Below, piece after piece: positions 5,941 through 11,232 of a stretch of 11,232 nt of DNA. The stretch is taken from assembly GCA_012271225.1 (NCBI GenBank), contig JAAXGS010000085.1:1-11232 (forward strand), in the 5' to 3' direction. The position numbers and the translations under genes are program-made. The notes below the pieces were generated by a model. The model was given only the letters and a program-made list of their open reading frames with translations. It was not told the origin of the DNA and searched no databases. The stretch comes from Dehalococcoidia bacterium (GTDB lineage Bacteria > Chloroflexota > Dehalococcoidia > UBA6926). Numbering within the stretch: the stretch's first letter is position 1; each line of letters starts with the position of its first letter.

Positions 5941-6408
5941 ATGCGCGTCGTTATTCAGCGCGTCTCGCGCGCCCGCGTGTCTGCGGGGGGCGAGATGATC
6001 GGAGAGATCGGCGCGGGCGCGCTTATTCTCGCAGGCGTTCGAACGGATGACACGGAGGATGACGCGCGCTATCTCGCCGGCAGGATTGCCGAACTGCGCA
6101 TCTTCCCGGACGCGGACAGGCATTTTGAGCGCTCCGTCAAGGAGACCGGAGGGGCGCTGCTCGTCGTCAGCCAATTCACGCTGTACGCGGACACGCGCAG
6201 GGGACGCAGACCCAGCTTTACAGAGGCTGCGCCGCCGGCCGAGGCGGAACGCCTTTATGAGACGCTGATGACCGAGTTGCGCGCCCACGGCCTGGAGGTC
6301 CGGGCCGGGCGTTTCGGCGCTGTGATGGACGTTGAGCTTGTGAACGCCGGGCCCGTCACCATCATTCTGGACAGCGCGGACAGGCTCCGCGCCCGGCGCG
6401 GCGGCTAG
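5941..6408 (+). CDS. dtd: D-aminoacyl-tRNA deacylase
   Basis: Dtd hydrolyses D-amino acids (and glycine mischarged on tRNA-Ala) from tRNA, a cytosolic proofreading enzyme acting as a dimer. At 155 residues it has standard length. The active-site motif SQFTLYAD is at 77-84 (T80 matches the catalytic-site threonine of the E. coli enzyme). The cross-dimer Gly-cisPro motif NAGPVT is at 135-140. Further family blocks are MRVVIQRVSRARV (1-13) and DTRRGRRPSFTEAAPP (84-99). GGGAG precedes the ATG with about 9 nt spacing. It follows the second zinc-ribbon gene by 27 bp and is likely in the same transcript. Its stop codon overlaps, in the palindrome CTAG, the stop of the convergent gene. Confidence 0.96.
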   Translation: MRVVIQRVSRARVSAGGEMIGEIGAGALILAGVRTDDTEDDARYLAGRIAELRIFPDADRHFERSVKETGGALLVVSQFTLYADTRRGRRPSFTEAAPPAEAERLYETLMTELRAHGLEVRAGRFGAVMDVELVNAGPVTIILDSADRLRARRGG

Positions 6409-6893
6409 ACCGGATAGAGCGTCAACGCCACGGAGACAAGCCCCAGCACAAGTGCGACGATCAGGGCAAGGGAGATGCCCACGAACCACGGGATGAAGCG
6501 GGCGAACGGCAGCGGCTCCTCCGGCGGCCTGTGCGCCGACGACCCCGATGCGTTGAGGAGGGTGTCCAGCGCCTGACCGTCCAGCACCGCGACCCCAGCC
6601 TCCCGCGCGCGGCTGCGCGCATTCGCAGAGAACGCTGCATTCGTTATCAGGAAACCGCGTTCCGCCTGAAGCGACCCCATTTGGTTGCTCAACTCCTCGA
6701 CGATGGCCGGGCCCAGCGTGTCCGCCTCGCCGCGCAACTCAAATCGCGCAAGCGCCCGGTGTCCGCGGCCCTGCAGGATGACGAGATCGCCCGGGACTCC
6801 TGCCGTGTTCCGCTGTGCGGTTGGGATCGCATACCCCCCGCGGCTGAGGTAGGCGAGGACGACGTCCCGAACCAGATCGCCGTTGTATGCCAT
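6405..6893 (-). CDS. Membrane-anchored Mrr-like (restriction-endonuclease-fold) protein, altered active site
   Basis: From the ATG at 6893 this is 162 residues. The first 115 resemble the Mrr-type nuclease fold: GDLVRDVVLAYLSRGGY (5-21), GVPGDLVILQ (32-41), ALARFELRG (47-55), then the characteristic GFLITNAAFSANARSRARE (80-98), AGVAVLDGQALDTLL (99-113). In Mrr enzymes the core is D...(E/Q)xK; here it is D36...E52-L-R54, so the catalytic Lys is Arg. A Pro-rich linker leads to one hydrophobic helix (about 134-158), then ends LTLYPV. A TTG at 6929 would add 12 residues. Neither start has a Shine-Dalgarno sequence. No methylase is nearby, so it is not a restriction-modification pair. It lies downstream of a small membrane protein on the same strand. 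Fold assignment is moderately sure; function is unknown. Confidence 0.72.
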   Translation of the reverse strand: MAYNGDLVRDVVLAYLSRGGYAIPTAQRNTAGVPGDLVILQGRGHRALARFELRGEADTLGPAIVEELSNQMGSLQAERGFLITNAAFSANARSRAREAGVAVLDGQALDTLLNASGSSAHRPPEEPLPFARFIPWFVGISLALIVALVLGLVSVALTLYPV

Positions 6894-6965
6894 CAAGCGG
6901 TCAGAACCGGACGGTTTCCATGGACGCAAGCCGCTGATGGGGTTGTTGTGAGCTATCGGACGCCC

Positions 6966-7337
6966 TTATCGGCGGCGCCTGCGTGATGCGTGGGGCCTCA
7001 TGCTTGGCGGCAGGCGCTTGCCGCCGCCGGGTCCGCGGTAGGACGGCTCACCCGGCTCGTGGTTCTCGACGCGCGCCGGGGCCTGTCGTCGTGGCGTTTC
7101 GTTTTTGGTTCGCCGGCGTTTCCAGATCCAGATGTAGACGGGTATCATCACCGCCGTGAAATACACCGTTGAGCCGATGATGATCCCGGATTGATACTCC
7201 AGCAGGAATTCACCCAACGGCGTGCCGGCCTGATTCTCGATCAGCCATTCCATCGTCCACGGGAGATGCAGCGGGTTCAGGACAATGAACCCGACGGCAA
7301 CAAGGCCGATGATGTAGTTCCGGTATGCTTTCCTCAT
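6966..7337 (-). CDS. Hypothetical two-helix membrane protein with basic tail
   Basis: I do not recognise this 123-residue protein. It has two hydrophobic helices, about residues 8-25 and 50-73, joined by a mildly acidic loop (EWLIENQAGTPLGEFLLEYQ, 30-49). The stop-transfer cluster KRRRTK follows helix 2, and a polar, Arg- and Pro-rich tail ends SRRRRR. This predicts both termini in the cytoplasm, with the basic tail able to touch nucleic acid or lipid headgroups. The ATG at 7337 has only a weak GAGA upstream. It is followed 72 bp later by the Mrr-like membrane protein, so the two may share a transcript. Proline- and Arg-rich tails are easily produced in GC-rich DNA, so the real C-terminus deserves caution. 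Confidence 0.65.
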   Translation of the reverse strand: MRKAYRNYIIGLVAVGFIVLNPLHLPWTMEWLIENQAGTPLGEFLLEYQSGIIIGSTVYFTAVMIPVYIWIWKRRRTKNETPRRQAPARVENHEPGEPSYRGPGGGKRLPPSMRPHASRRRRR

Positions 7338-7474
7338 GATCTCTGCGGCGCGCGATGCGGCATTATCTTCTAACGCAACCGTGTCGAGTTATCGTGGGGT
7401 TAGCGGGCGAATGCTGTCAACGCCGCGTCATCAGAGGGCGGCGGGCATGGCAGCCTGCCCCTGACTGAAAATGA
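7338..7474. other. Intergenic region between divergent genes
   Basis: About 140 bp without a gene between the minus-strand membrane protein and the plus-strand Nudix-like gene. Apart from the weak minus-strand -10 box and the promoter at its right end, I see no repeat, hairpin or RNA gene here. Confidence 0.5.
7362..7367 (-). promoter_or_regulatory. Possible -10 box for the two-helix membrane gene
   Basis: GATAAT on the minus strand matches the -10 consensus at five of six positions and would start RNA about 18 nt before the ATG at 7337. No -35 is visible at a proper distance (TCGACA is only 14 bp away). Confidence 0.3.
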
Positions 7475-7480
7475 CATAAT
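7472..7480 (+). promoter_or_regulatory. Extended -10 promoter giving a leaderless Nudix-like mRNA
   Basis: TGACATAAT: extended TGn plus CATAAT (five of six), in the only AT-rich patch of the neighbourhood. There is no good -35. The box ends 7 nt before the GTG at 7488, the spacing expected for transcription starting on the start codon itself. Confidence 0.5.
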
Positions 7481-7487
7481 ATTTATT

Positions 7488-8039
7488 GTGCGAAGTTGGA
7501 TACCCGTGCCGCCTTCTCCGCCTATCCCTTTGCGGCGCTCCCCCGACTCCAGGGGTTATGTGACGGCGTTGCCTGAAAGCGTACAGCGGGCTGTTGCCCT
7601 TGCGGTATGTCCGTCCGACCAGGGGCCGGATCAGGTTCTCGCCGTTCTGCGTCCCGCAGAGCATGATGATCCGCTTGGCGGTCTGTGGGGCCTGCCGGCC
7701 GCCACTCTCCGCCCGGGTGAATCTCAGCAAGACGCCGTGGCGCGTGTCTTTCGAGACAAGCTCGGGCTCATTCCGTTTTCAAACGCGGCTGCTGTCGCTG
7801 ACGGCGCGCAACAGCGGGACGGCCACACGCTGACCATGACCCTCTACTCCGTTTCATGGAGCGGCGGTGATCTCCGCATCAATCTCGATGGCATGCGCCC
7901 GCAGGACCCGCCGGCGGGCACCCTGTATGAGTCATGGCGATGGGCGCGGCCGGATGAGTTGCGGCCTGCGGCGGAGCGCGGCTCCCTGTGCGCGCAACTC
8001 TACCTTGGCCGCCTTAACTCCGGCATACGGGCCGGCTGA
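7488..8039 (+). CDS. Nudix-fold protein with degraded Nudix box
   Basis: A 183-residue protein whose middle reads as a Nudix domain: VQRAVALAVCP...VLAVLRP (32-56), GGLWGLPAATLRPGESQQDA (64-83), then AVARVFRDKLGL (83-94) and a later WRWARPDELRP (150-160), typical of Nudix C-termini. The box should be Gx5Ex7REUxEExGU. Here the first Gly is Ala72, Glu78 and Arg86 remain, but REUxEE reads RVFRDK, so all three Glu of that core are replaced (V87, D90, K91). Mg-dependent hydrolysis is therefore doubtful; it may be a binding or regulatory Nudix homologue. The first 24 residues are Pro-rich and unconserved. A GTG at 7560 with AGGGG 4 nt upstream is an alternative start. Convergent with hflX. Confidence 0.78.
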   Translation: MRSWIPVPPSPPIPLRRSPDSRGYVTALPESVQRAVALAVCPSDQGPDQVLAVLRPAEHDDPLGGLWGLPAATLRPGESQQDAVARVFRDKLGLIPFSNAAAVADGAQQRDGHTLTMTLYSVSWSGGDLRINLDGMRPQDPPAGTLYESWRWARPDELRPAAERGSLCAQLYLGRLNSGIRAG

Positions 8040-8081
8040 AGTAAACGCCCTCGCCTCGCCGGCTCCCGCCCGCTCATTGTG

Positions 8082-8100
8082 TTGACGTAACTCGCGTCAA
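8082..8100. repeat. Inverted repeat between convergent Nudix-like gene and hflX
   Basis: TTGACG and CGTCAA form a perfect 6-bp stem around a 7-base loop, midway in the 85-bp convergent space. Neither side has a T-tract, so it is a weak candidate at best for a bidirectional terminator. A protein-binding site or chance is equally possible. Confidence 0.35.
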
Positions 8101-8124
8101 TCCCTGCTGCTGCCCGCCCCGGAG

Positions 8125-9366
8125 TCAGGCGGTCATGGCGGGTGACGATGATGCCGGATCACGGTCGTCACGTGGAGCGGAGGCAATCTGAAGCTCAACC
8201 GCCGCGCGCAGTTCGTCCAGCCCGCGGCGCGCCGCCGCTGAAATGGGGATCACGGCGAGGCCCGGGACGGCGTTCAGCGCGTGGTCGATGAGCCGCCGGT
8301 GCGTCTCCGACGCTTCAGAGTCCACGAGGTCCATCTTGTTCATGACGAGGATGCGCGGCTTGTCCGCCACGGCAAGCTCGTCCAGCAGCTCGATGACGGA
8401 TCGGTACTGCAGGGTTGCCGCGGAGGCGTGCGCGTCTGCAACGTGCAGCAGAACATCGGAATCCCGCAGCTCTTCCAGGGTGGCCCGGAACGCCGCCACA
8501 AGGCTGTGCGGCAGCTTCTGAATGAACCCGACGGTGTCCGTCAGCAGGGCCTGTCCGCCCGCCGGCAGGCGCAACATCCGGGTGATGGGGTCCAGCGTTG
8601 CGAACGGTTTGTCCGCCGCCAGAACGTCTGATCGCGTCAGCGCGTTCATCAGCGTGCTCTTTCCCGCGTTCGTATAGCCGATGAGTGAGACGGTCGGCAA
8701 TCCCTTGCTGCGGCGCGACTCTCGATGCTGCGCGCGCCGCCGCCGCACCTCCTCCAACTGGCTCCGCAGCCGCGTAATGCGGTTGCGAACCAGCCGGCGG
8801 TCCGTCTCGAGCTGTGATTCTCCGGGCCCGCGCGTTCCGATGCCGCCCCCCAGCCGCTCAAGATGGCTCCACTGCCCTCTCATGCGCGGCAACAGGTACT
8901 CGTGTTGCGCCAGAGCGACCTGCAGGCGGCCCTCCATCGACTGCGCCCGCTGCGCGAAAATATCCAGAATCAGGGCCGTCCGGTCCAGCACCTTGACCGC
9001 GAATGCCTCTTCGAGGTTGCGCTGCTGCGTGGGCGTCAGTTCATGATCGAGGATCACCGTGGTGACGCCCGCGTCATGGACAAGCCTGCGCATCTCCTCC
9101 AGCTTTCCTTTGCCGATGTAGTGCGGCGTCAGGCGGTCAAGACGTTGACGCTCAACGGCGATGACCGTTGCGCCGGCGCTTGTGGCAAGGGCGCTCAACT
9201 CCTGCAGGGATTCCTCAAGCGACCACGCCTCCGCCCTGCCCTTGACGGCGGCGCCAATCAACAGGGCTCGCTCTCCGGACCGCGTCGTTGCGCCGTTGCC
9301 CCCCTCGGGCCGCGCGCCGTTCCGCCGTTTGCTCATCTGCCTCCGTGCGCCGCGCGGATCAACCAT
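8125..9366 (-). CDS. hflX: GTPase HflX, ribosome-splitting/ribosome-associated
   Basis: HflX is a translational GTPase-like protein that binds the 50S subunit and, in E. coli, splits stalled ribosomes during stress. The 413-residue product has the family layout: an N-terminal HflX domain (about 32-165, with ITPHYIGKGK-like LTPHYIGKGK at 79-88 and ELTPTQQRNLE at 109-119), a linker with GGGIGTRGPGESQLETDRR (173-191), a coiled-coil rich in Arg (190-222), then the GTPase domain. G1 is GYTNAGKS (230-237), G2 region FATLDP (255-260), G3 DTVG (277-280), G4 NKMD (343-346), G5 SA (376-377). The tail is short. An ATG at 9336 (residue 11) with GGAGG upstream is an equally good start. It is divergent from the S41 peptidase gene, with overlapping promoter space. 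Confidence 0.95.
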   Translation of the reverse strand: MVDPRGARRQMSKRRNGARPEGGNGATTRSGERALLIGAAVKGRAEAWSLEESLQELSALATSAGATVIAVERQRLDRLTPHYIGKGKLEEMRRLVHDAGVTTVILDHELTPTQQRNLEEAFAVKVLDRTALILDIFAQRAQSMEGRLQVALAQHEYLLPRMRGQWSHLERLGGGIGTRGPGESQLETDRRLVRNRITRLRSQLEEVRRRRAQHRESRRSKGLPTVSLIGYTNAGKSTLMNALTRSDVLAADKPFATLDPITRMLRLPAGGQALLTDTVGFIQKLPHSLVAAFRATLEELRDSDVLLHVADAHASAATLQYRSVIELLDELAVADKPRILVMNKMDLVDSEASETHRRLIDHALNAVPGLAVIPISAAARRGLDELRAAVELQIASAPRDDRDPASSSPAMTA

Positions 9367-9368
9367 CC

Positions 9369-9383
9369 CTAGGCGCGTGTCAT
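9369..9383 (-). other. Four-codon upstream ORF at the hflX 5' end
   Basis: An ATG at 9383 lies 7 nt after the hflX -10 box, so it would be at or next to the RNA 5' end. It reads M-T-R-A-stop, and the TAG ends two bases before the hflX ATG at 9366 (TAGGGATG). It could be a leaderless mini-ORF that reinitiates at hflX, or coincidence. Confidence 0.25.
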
Positions 9384-9390
9384 TCGTTCA

Positions 9391-9396
9391 AGTATA
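9391..9396 (-). promoter_or_regulatory. -10 box of hflX
   Basis: TATACT on the minus strand matches five of six consensus positions, 24 nt before the hflX ATG. No recognisable -35 is present. It is divergent from, and within about 50 bp of, the S41 promoter. Confidence 0.45.
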
Positions 9397-9419
9397 GGAA
9401 CTGCCGAATAGCCCCTGCC

Positions 9420-9448
9420 GTGAATCACGTATTCCTCACACGTACAAT
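9420..9448 (+). promoter_or_regulatory. Promoter giving a leaderless S41 peptidase mRNA
   Basis: GTGAAT (weak -35, three of six), 17 bp, TACAAT (9443-9448, five of six). The -10 ends 6 nt before the ATG at 9455. RNA would start at about the A of the ATG, and there is no room for a Shine-Dalgarno sequence. Confidence 0.6.
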
Positions 9449-9454
9449 ACTGAA

Positions 9455-10930
9455 ATGACCATGGACGCGAACGATCCGGAGGCTGTTTCCGGGGCGATTC
9501 AGACACCGACTGAAAACGGGAAACGCGGGTTGTCGCCGGGGCTGGGCCTGGCGCTGCTGCTGGCCTTTCTCCTGCTTGCCGTCGGCGCGCGGGCGGTCTT
9601 TGTGTCTCCGCCGGCGGAGCAGGACGGAAATCACTTTGCAATCCTGTCAGAGGCGCTGCGGGTCTATGAGGAAACGTCCGGAGCGCCTCTCAGCCTGGAG
9701 CAAGAGGACATCACCAGGGCCGTCTATCTGATGACCCTGTCGGCCGTCGAAGGGCCGGACAGCGTCGTTTTGCAGACCTTCCGCAGGGTGGCGGCGGAGG
9801 TGGAAGAGTCCGATGAGCGCGTGCCCGCCGCTGTTCCCGCGGGCCTCGAGGATGTCTGGCGCGCGGCGGAGATTCTGCGCCGGGACTACCCGGACGCCTC
9901 GCCGGCAGACATGACGCAGGCGGCCCGCCGCGGTCTTTTTGTGCGCGGGCAGGACCCCGCCCTGACGTTCCTCGATCCGGGCGAATACGAAGATGTGCAG
10001 GAGTTCTTTTCACAGAGCACGTATGAGGGCATCGGCGCGCGGGTTGGAACAATTGACGGCGTCAATGTGATCACGGATGTCTTTCTGGGCAGCCCGGCGG
10101 AGCTGGCCGGGCTGCGGCCCGGCGACAGCATCGTCGCCGTGGACGGCGTTCCCACGCAGGAACTGGCGGTCGATGAACTGGTGGAGATCGTCAAGGGCGC
10201 CAGTGGAACGGAGGTGGCGCTTGAGATTCGGCGTCCATGGGACGGCCCCGATCCCGCGTTCACCGTCACGATCGTCCGGGAAACTGTCCCGACATCCCTG
10301 GAGGCGCGCATCCTGGGCGAGGACACGGGGCGGCCGCCTGTTGGCTACATCATGATTGAGCGTTTTTACGCGGGAACCGGCGAGGACTTTCGCGCCGCCC
10401 TGACAACTCTCCTCGACCGTGACATCCGCGCCCTCATTCTGGATCTGCGCTTCAACCCCGGCGGATCGCTGTCCGGCGCAATGGATGTGGTCAGCGAGTT
10501 TGTGCCCGAGGGGCTTGTCATGCGCGAGATCACACATGACGGCAATCGCATTGAGTGGAGCGTGACGGAGGACGGTCAGGCGTTCGATATTCCGCTGGCC
10601 GTGCTGGTCAACGGTTATTCCGCCAGCGCGTCCGAGGTTGTGGCCGGGGCGCTGCAGGATCACGGGCGGGCCGCGGTCTATGGATCACCCACGTACGGCA
10701 AGGGAAGCGTGCAGGCCTTTCAGGAATTGAGCGACGGCTCCGCCTTGTACGTCACCGTCTCACGCTGGTACACGCCCGCCGGGCGGCAGATTCAGGATAC
10801 GGGCATCCATCCGGACTATCTGGTGATTCTTCGGCTGGACGACTATCTGGAGGGCCGGGACACGATCCTCGCCACAGCCTACGCGGATCTCACTGACGCG
10901 CTGGGGGCGACGCTGTTCGGGGCGGCGTAG
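9455..10930 (+). CDS. S41 family C-terminal processing peptidase, membrane-anchored
   Basis: A serine peptidase of the CtpA/Prc family that trims or degrades proteins outside the cytoplasmic membrane by cutting near C-termini. The 491 residues comprise a cytosolic N-terminus, one membrane anchor (about 29-49), a helical domain (60-185), a PDZ domain (about 190-275, with SPAELAGLRPGDSIVAVDG at 213-231), and the S41 core. The core includes GYIMIERF (297-304), LILDLRFNPGG (327-337) and NGYSASASE (386-394). By spacing to the Prc Ser-Lys pair, the catalytic residues are S391 and K416 (YGKGSVQ, 414-420), with Q420. The ATG at 9455 has no Shine-Dalgarno sequence but sits directly behind a -10 box, suggesting leaderless translation. 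The ending YTPAGRQIQDTGIHPDY (439-455) is family-typical. Substrates are unknown. Confidence 0.95.
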   Translation: MTMDANDPEAVSGAIQTPTENGKRGLSPGLGLALLLAFLLLAVGARAVFVSPPAEQDGNHFAILSEALRVYEETSGAPLSLEQEDITRAVYLMTLSAVEGPDSVVLQTFRRVAAEVEESDERVPAAVPAGLEDVWRAAEILRRDYPDASPADMTQAARRGLFVRGQDPALTFLDPGEYEDVQEFFSQSTYEGIGARVGTIDGVNVITDVFLGSPAELAGLRPGDSIVAVDGVPTQELAVDELVEIVKGASGTEVALEIRRPWDGPDPAFTVTIVRETVPTSLEARILGEDTGRPPVGYIMIERFYAGTGEDFRAALTTLLDRDIRALILDLRFNPGGSLSGAMDVVSEFVPEGLVMREITHDGNRIEWSVTEDGQAFDIPLAVLVNGYSASASEVVAGALQDHGRAAVYGSPTYGKGSVQAFQELSDGSALYVTVSRWYTPAGRQIQDTGIHPDYLVILRLDDYLEGRDTILATAYADLTDALGATLFGAA

Positions 10931-10996
10931 CCGCCCTGCCCCGCGCGGTCACCAAGGGAACGAGACGAACCGCTCTGGCGTGATTCGCAGGAATGG

Positions 10997-11010
10997 CAGC
11001 CGCCTGGCTG
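10997..11010. repeat. Small hairpin in the convergent S41/YHS intergenic space
   Basis: CAGCC, four-base loop, GGCTG: a 5-bp stem in the 84-bp space between two convergent genes, just past the stop of the minus-strand gene. There is no T-run on either side, so it is only a weak terminator candidate. Confidence 0.25.
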
Positions 11011-11014
11011 GTGA

Positions 11015-11218
11015 TCAGTCGTTCCCGCCCGCGTCGTCACCGCCGCCCAGATAGGCCTCGGGATTGCCGATGAACTTCTGGCGTTCGGAGAGGCTCTTGA
11101 AGTAGTACCACTTGCCGTCATGCCGAAACTTGGTGCCGACACGCGCGTTGCCGTTGTCGATCTCGGTCACTTCGGTATCGGAGAACTCGTACCCCGTCAC
11201 AGGATCCTTCTCAGCCAT
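11015..11218 (-). CDS. Small YHS-domain-like protein lacking cysteines
   Basis: A 67-residue soluble protein matching the YHS pattern: DPVTG (5-9), then KWYYFKSLSERQKFIGNPEAYL (36-57), which follows the YHS layout G-x-x-YYF-x-S-x(4)-x-x-F-x-x-NP-x-x-Y. In classic metal-associated YHS domains the first motif is DPVCG and the second has FCSxxC. Here those cysteines are T8, K41 and a non-Cys at 44-45, and the whole protein has none. It therefore probably does not bind metal through thiols. The tail GGGDDAGGND is acidic. The ATG at 11218 has AGGGGGG about 6 nt upstream. It is convergent with the S41 gene, and its own upstream neighbour is outside the window. The role is unknown. Confidence 0.75.
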   Translation of the reverse strand: MAEKDPVTGYEFSDTEVTEIDNGNARVGTKFRHDGKWYYFKSLSERQKFIGNPEAYLGGGDDAGGND

Positions 11219-11232
11219 CTCCGCCCCCCTCA

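Noticed and set aside
5551..6489. A 312-codon minus-strand open frame across the second zinc-ribbon gene and dtd
   Set aside because: Its composition is Arg/Ala/Gly-rich without domain features and it mirrors two well-supported plus-strand genes.
6405..7337. A restriction-modification or defence island
   Set aside because: The Mrr-like protein has an altered catalytic motif, and there is no methylase, helicase, integrase or repeat nearby.
8082..8100. The convergent hairpin as a true intrinsic terminator
   Set aside because: The stem is only 6 bp and no U-tract follows on either strand; kept only as an inverted repeat.

Overview
This is a GC-rich (roughly 63-66% by eye) bacterial chromosomal window with tight gene packing. 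The organism is not certain. The high GC, a very short EF-Ts, paired FmdB-type zinc ribbons and leaderless-looking promoters fit a Chloroflexota bacterium, perhaps Dehalococcoidia/SAR202-like. That placement is inference; Actinomycetota or another high-GC lineage cannot be excluded from the sequence alone.

Region 1 (1-5080, minus strand) is the classic conserved cluster rpsB-tsf-pyrH-frr-uppS-cdsA-dxr, transcribed right to left and cut by the left window edge inside dxr. It joins translation (ribosomal protein S2, EF-Ts, ribosome recycling factor), UMP synthesis (PyrH), isoprenoid supply (Dxr), the lipid carrier made from it (UppS) and the CDP-diacylglycerol step of phospholipid synthesis (CdsA). 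An extended -10 promoter sits before rpsB. Several starts are non-ATG: TTG for rpsB, GTG for tsf, and probably CTG for pyrH.

Region 2 (5100-6408, plus strand) starts at a good sigma70-type promoter (TTGACC, 17 bp, TACAAT). It carries two consecutive FmdB-type zinc-ribbon proteins, the second with a histidine-rich tail, and dtd (D-aminoacyl-tRNA deacylase). The leader before the first gene holds a possible 13-codon ORF and alternative base pairings.

Region 3 (6405-7337, minus) holds two probable membrane proteins: an Mrr-like nuclease-fold protein with an altered catalytic motif and a C-terminal membrane helix, and a small two-helix protein of unknown function.

Region 4 (7475-11218) holds a Nudix-fold protein with a degraded Nudix box (+), the ribosome-associated GTPase HflX (-), a membrane-anchored S41 C-terminal processing peptidase (+) and a cysteine-less YHS-domain protein (-). 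The Nudix and S41 genes both appear to have leaderless mRNAs, with the start codon 6-7 nt downstream of the -10 box.

I see no CRISPR array, IS element, tRNA, rRNA or phage gene. Most of the window is ordinary housekeeping DNA. The points worth a second look are the pyrH start, the degraded Nudix and Mrr-like active sites, the cysteine-less YHS protein, the fmdB leader and the leaderless promoters. None of these amounts to a demonstrated new system.
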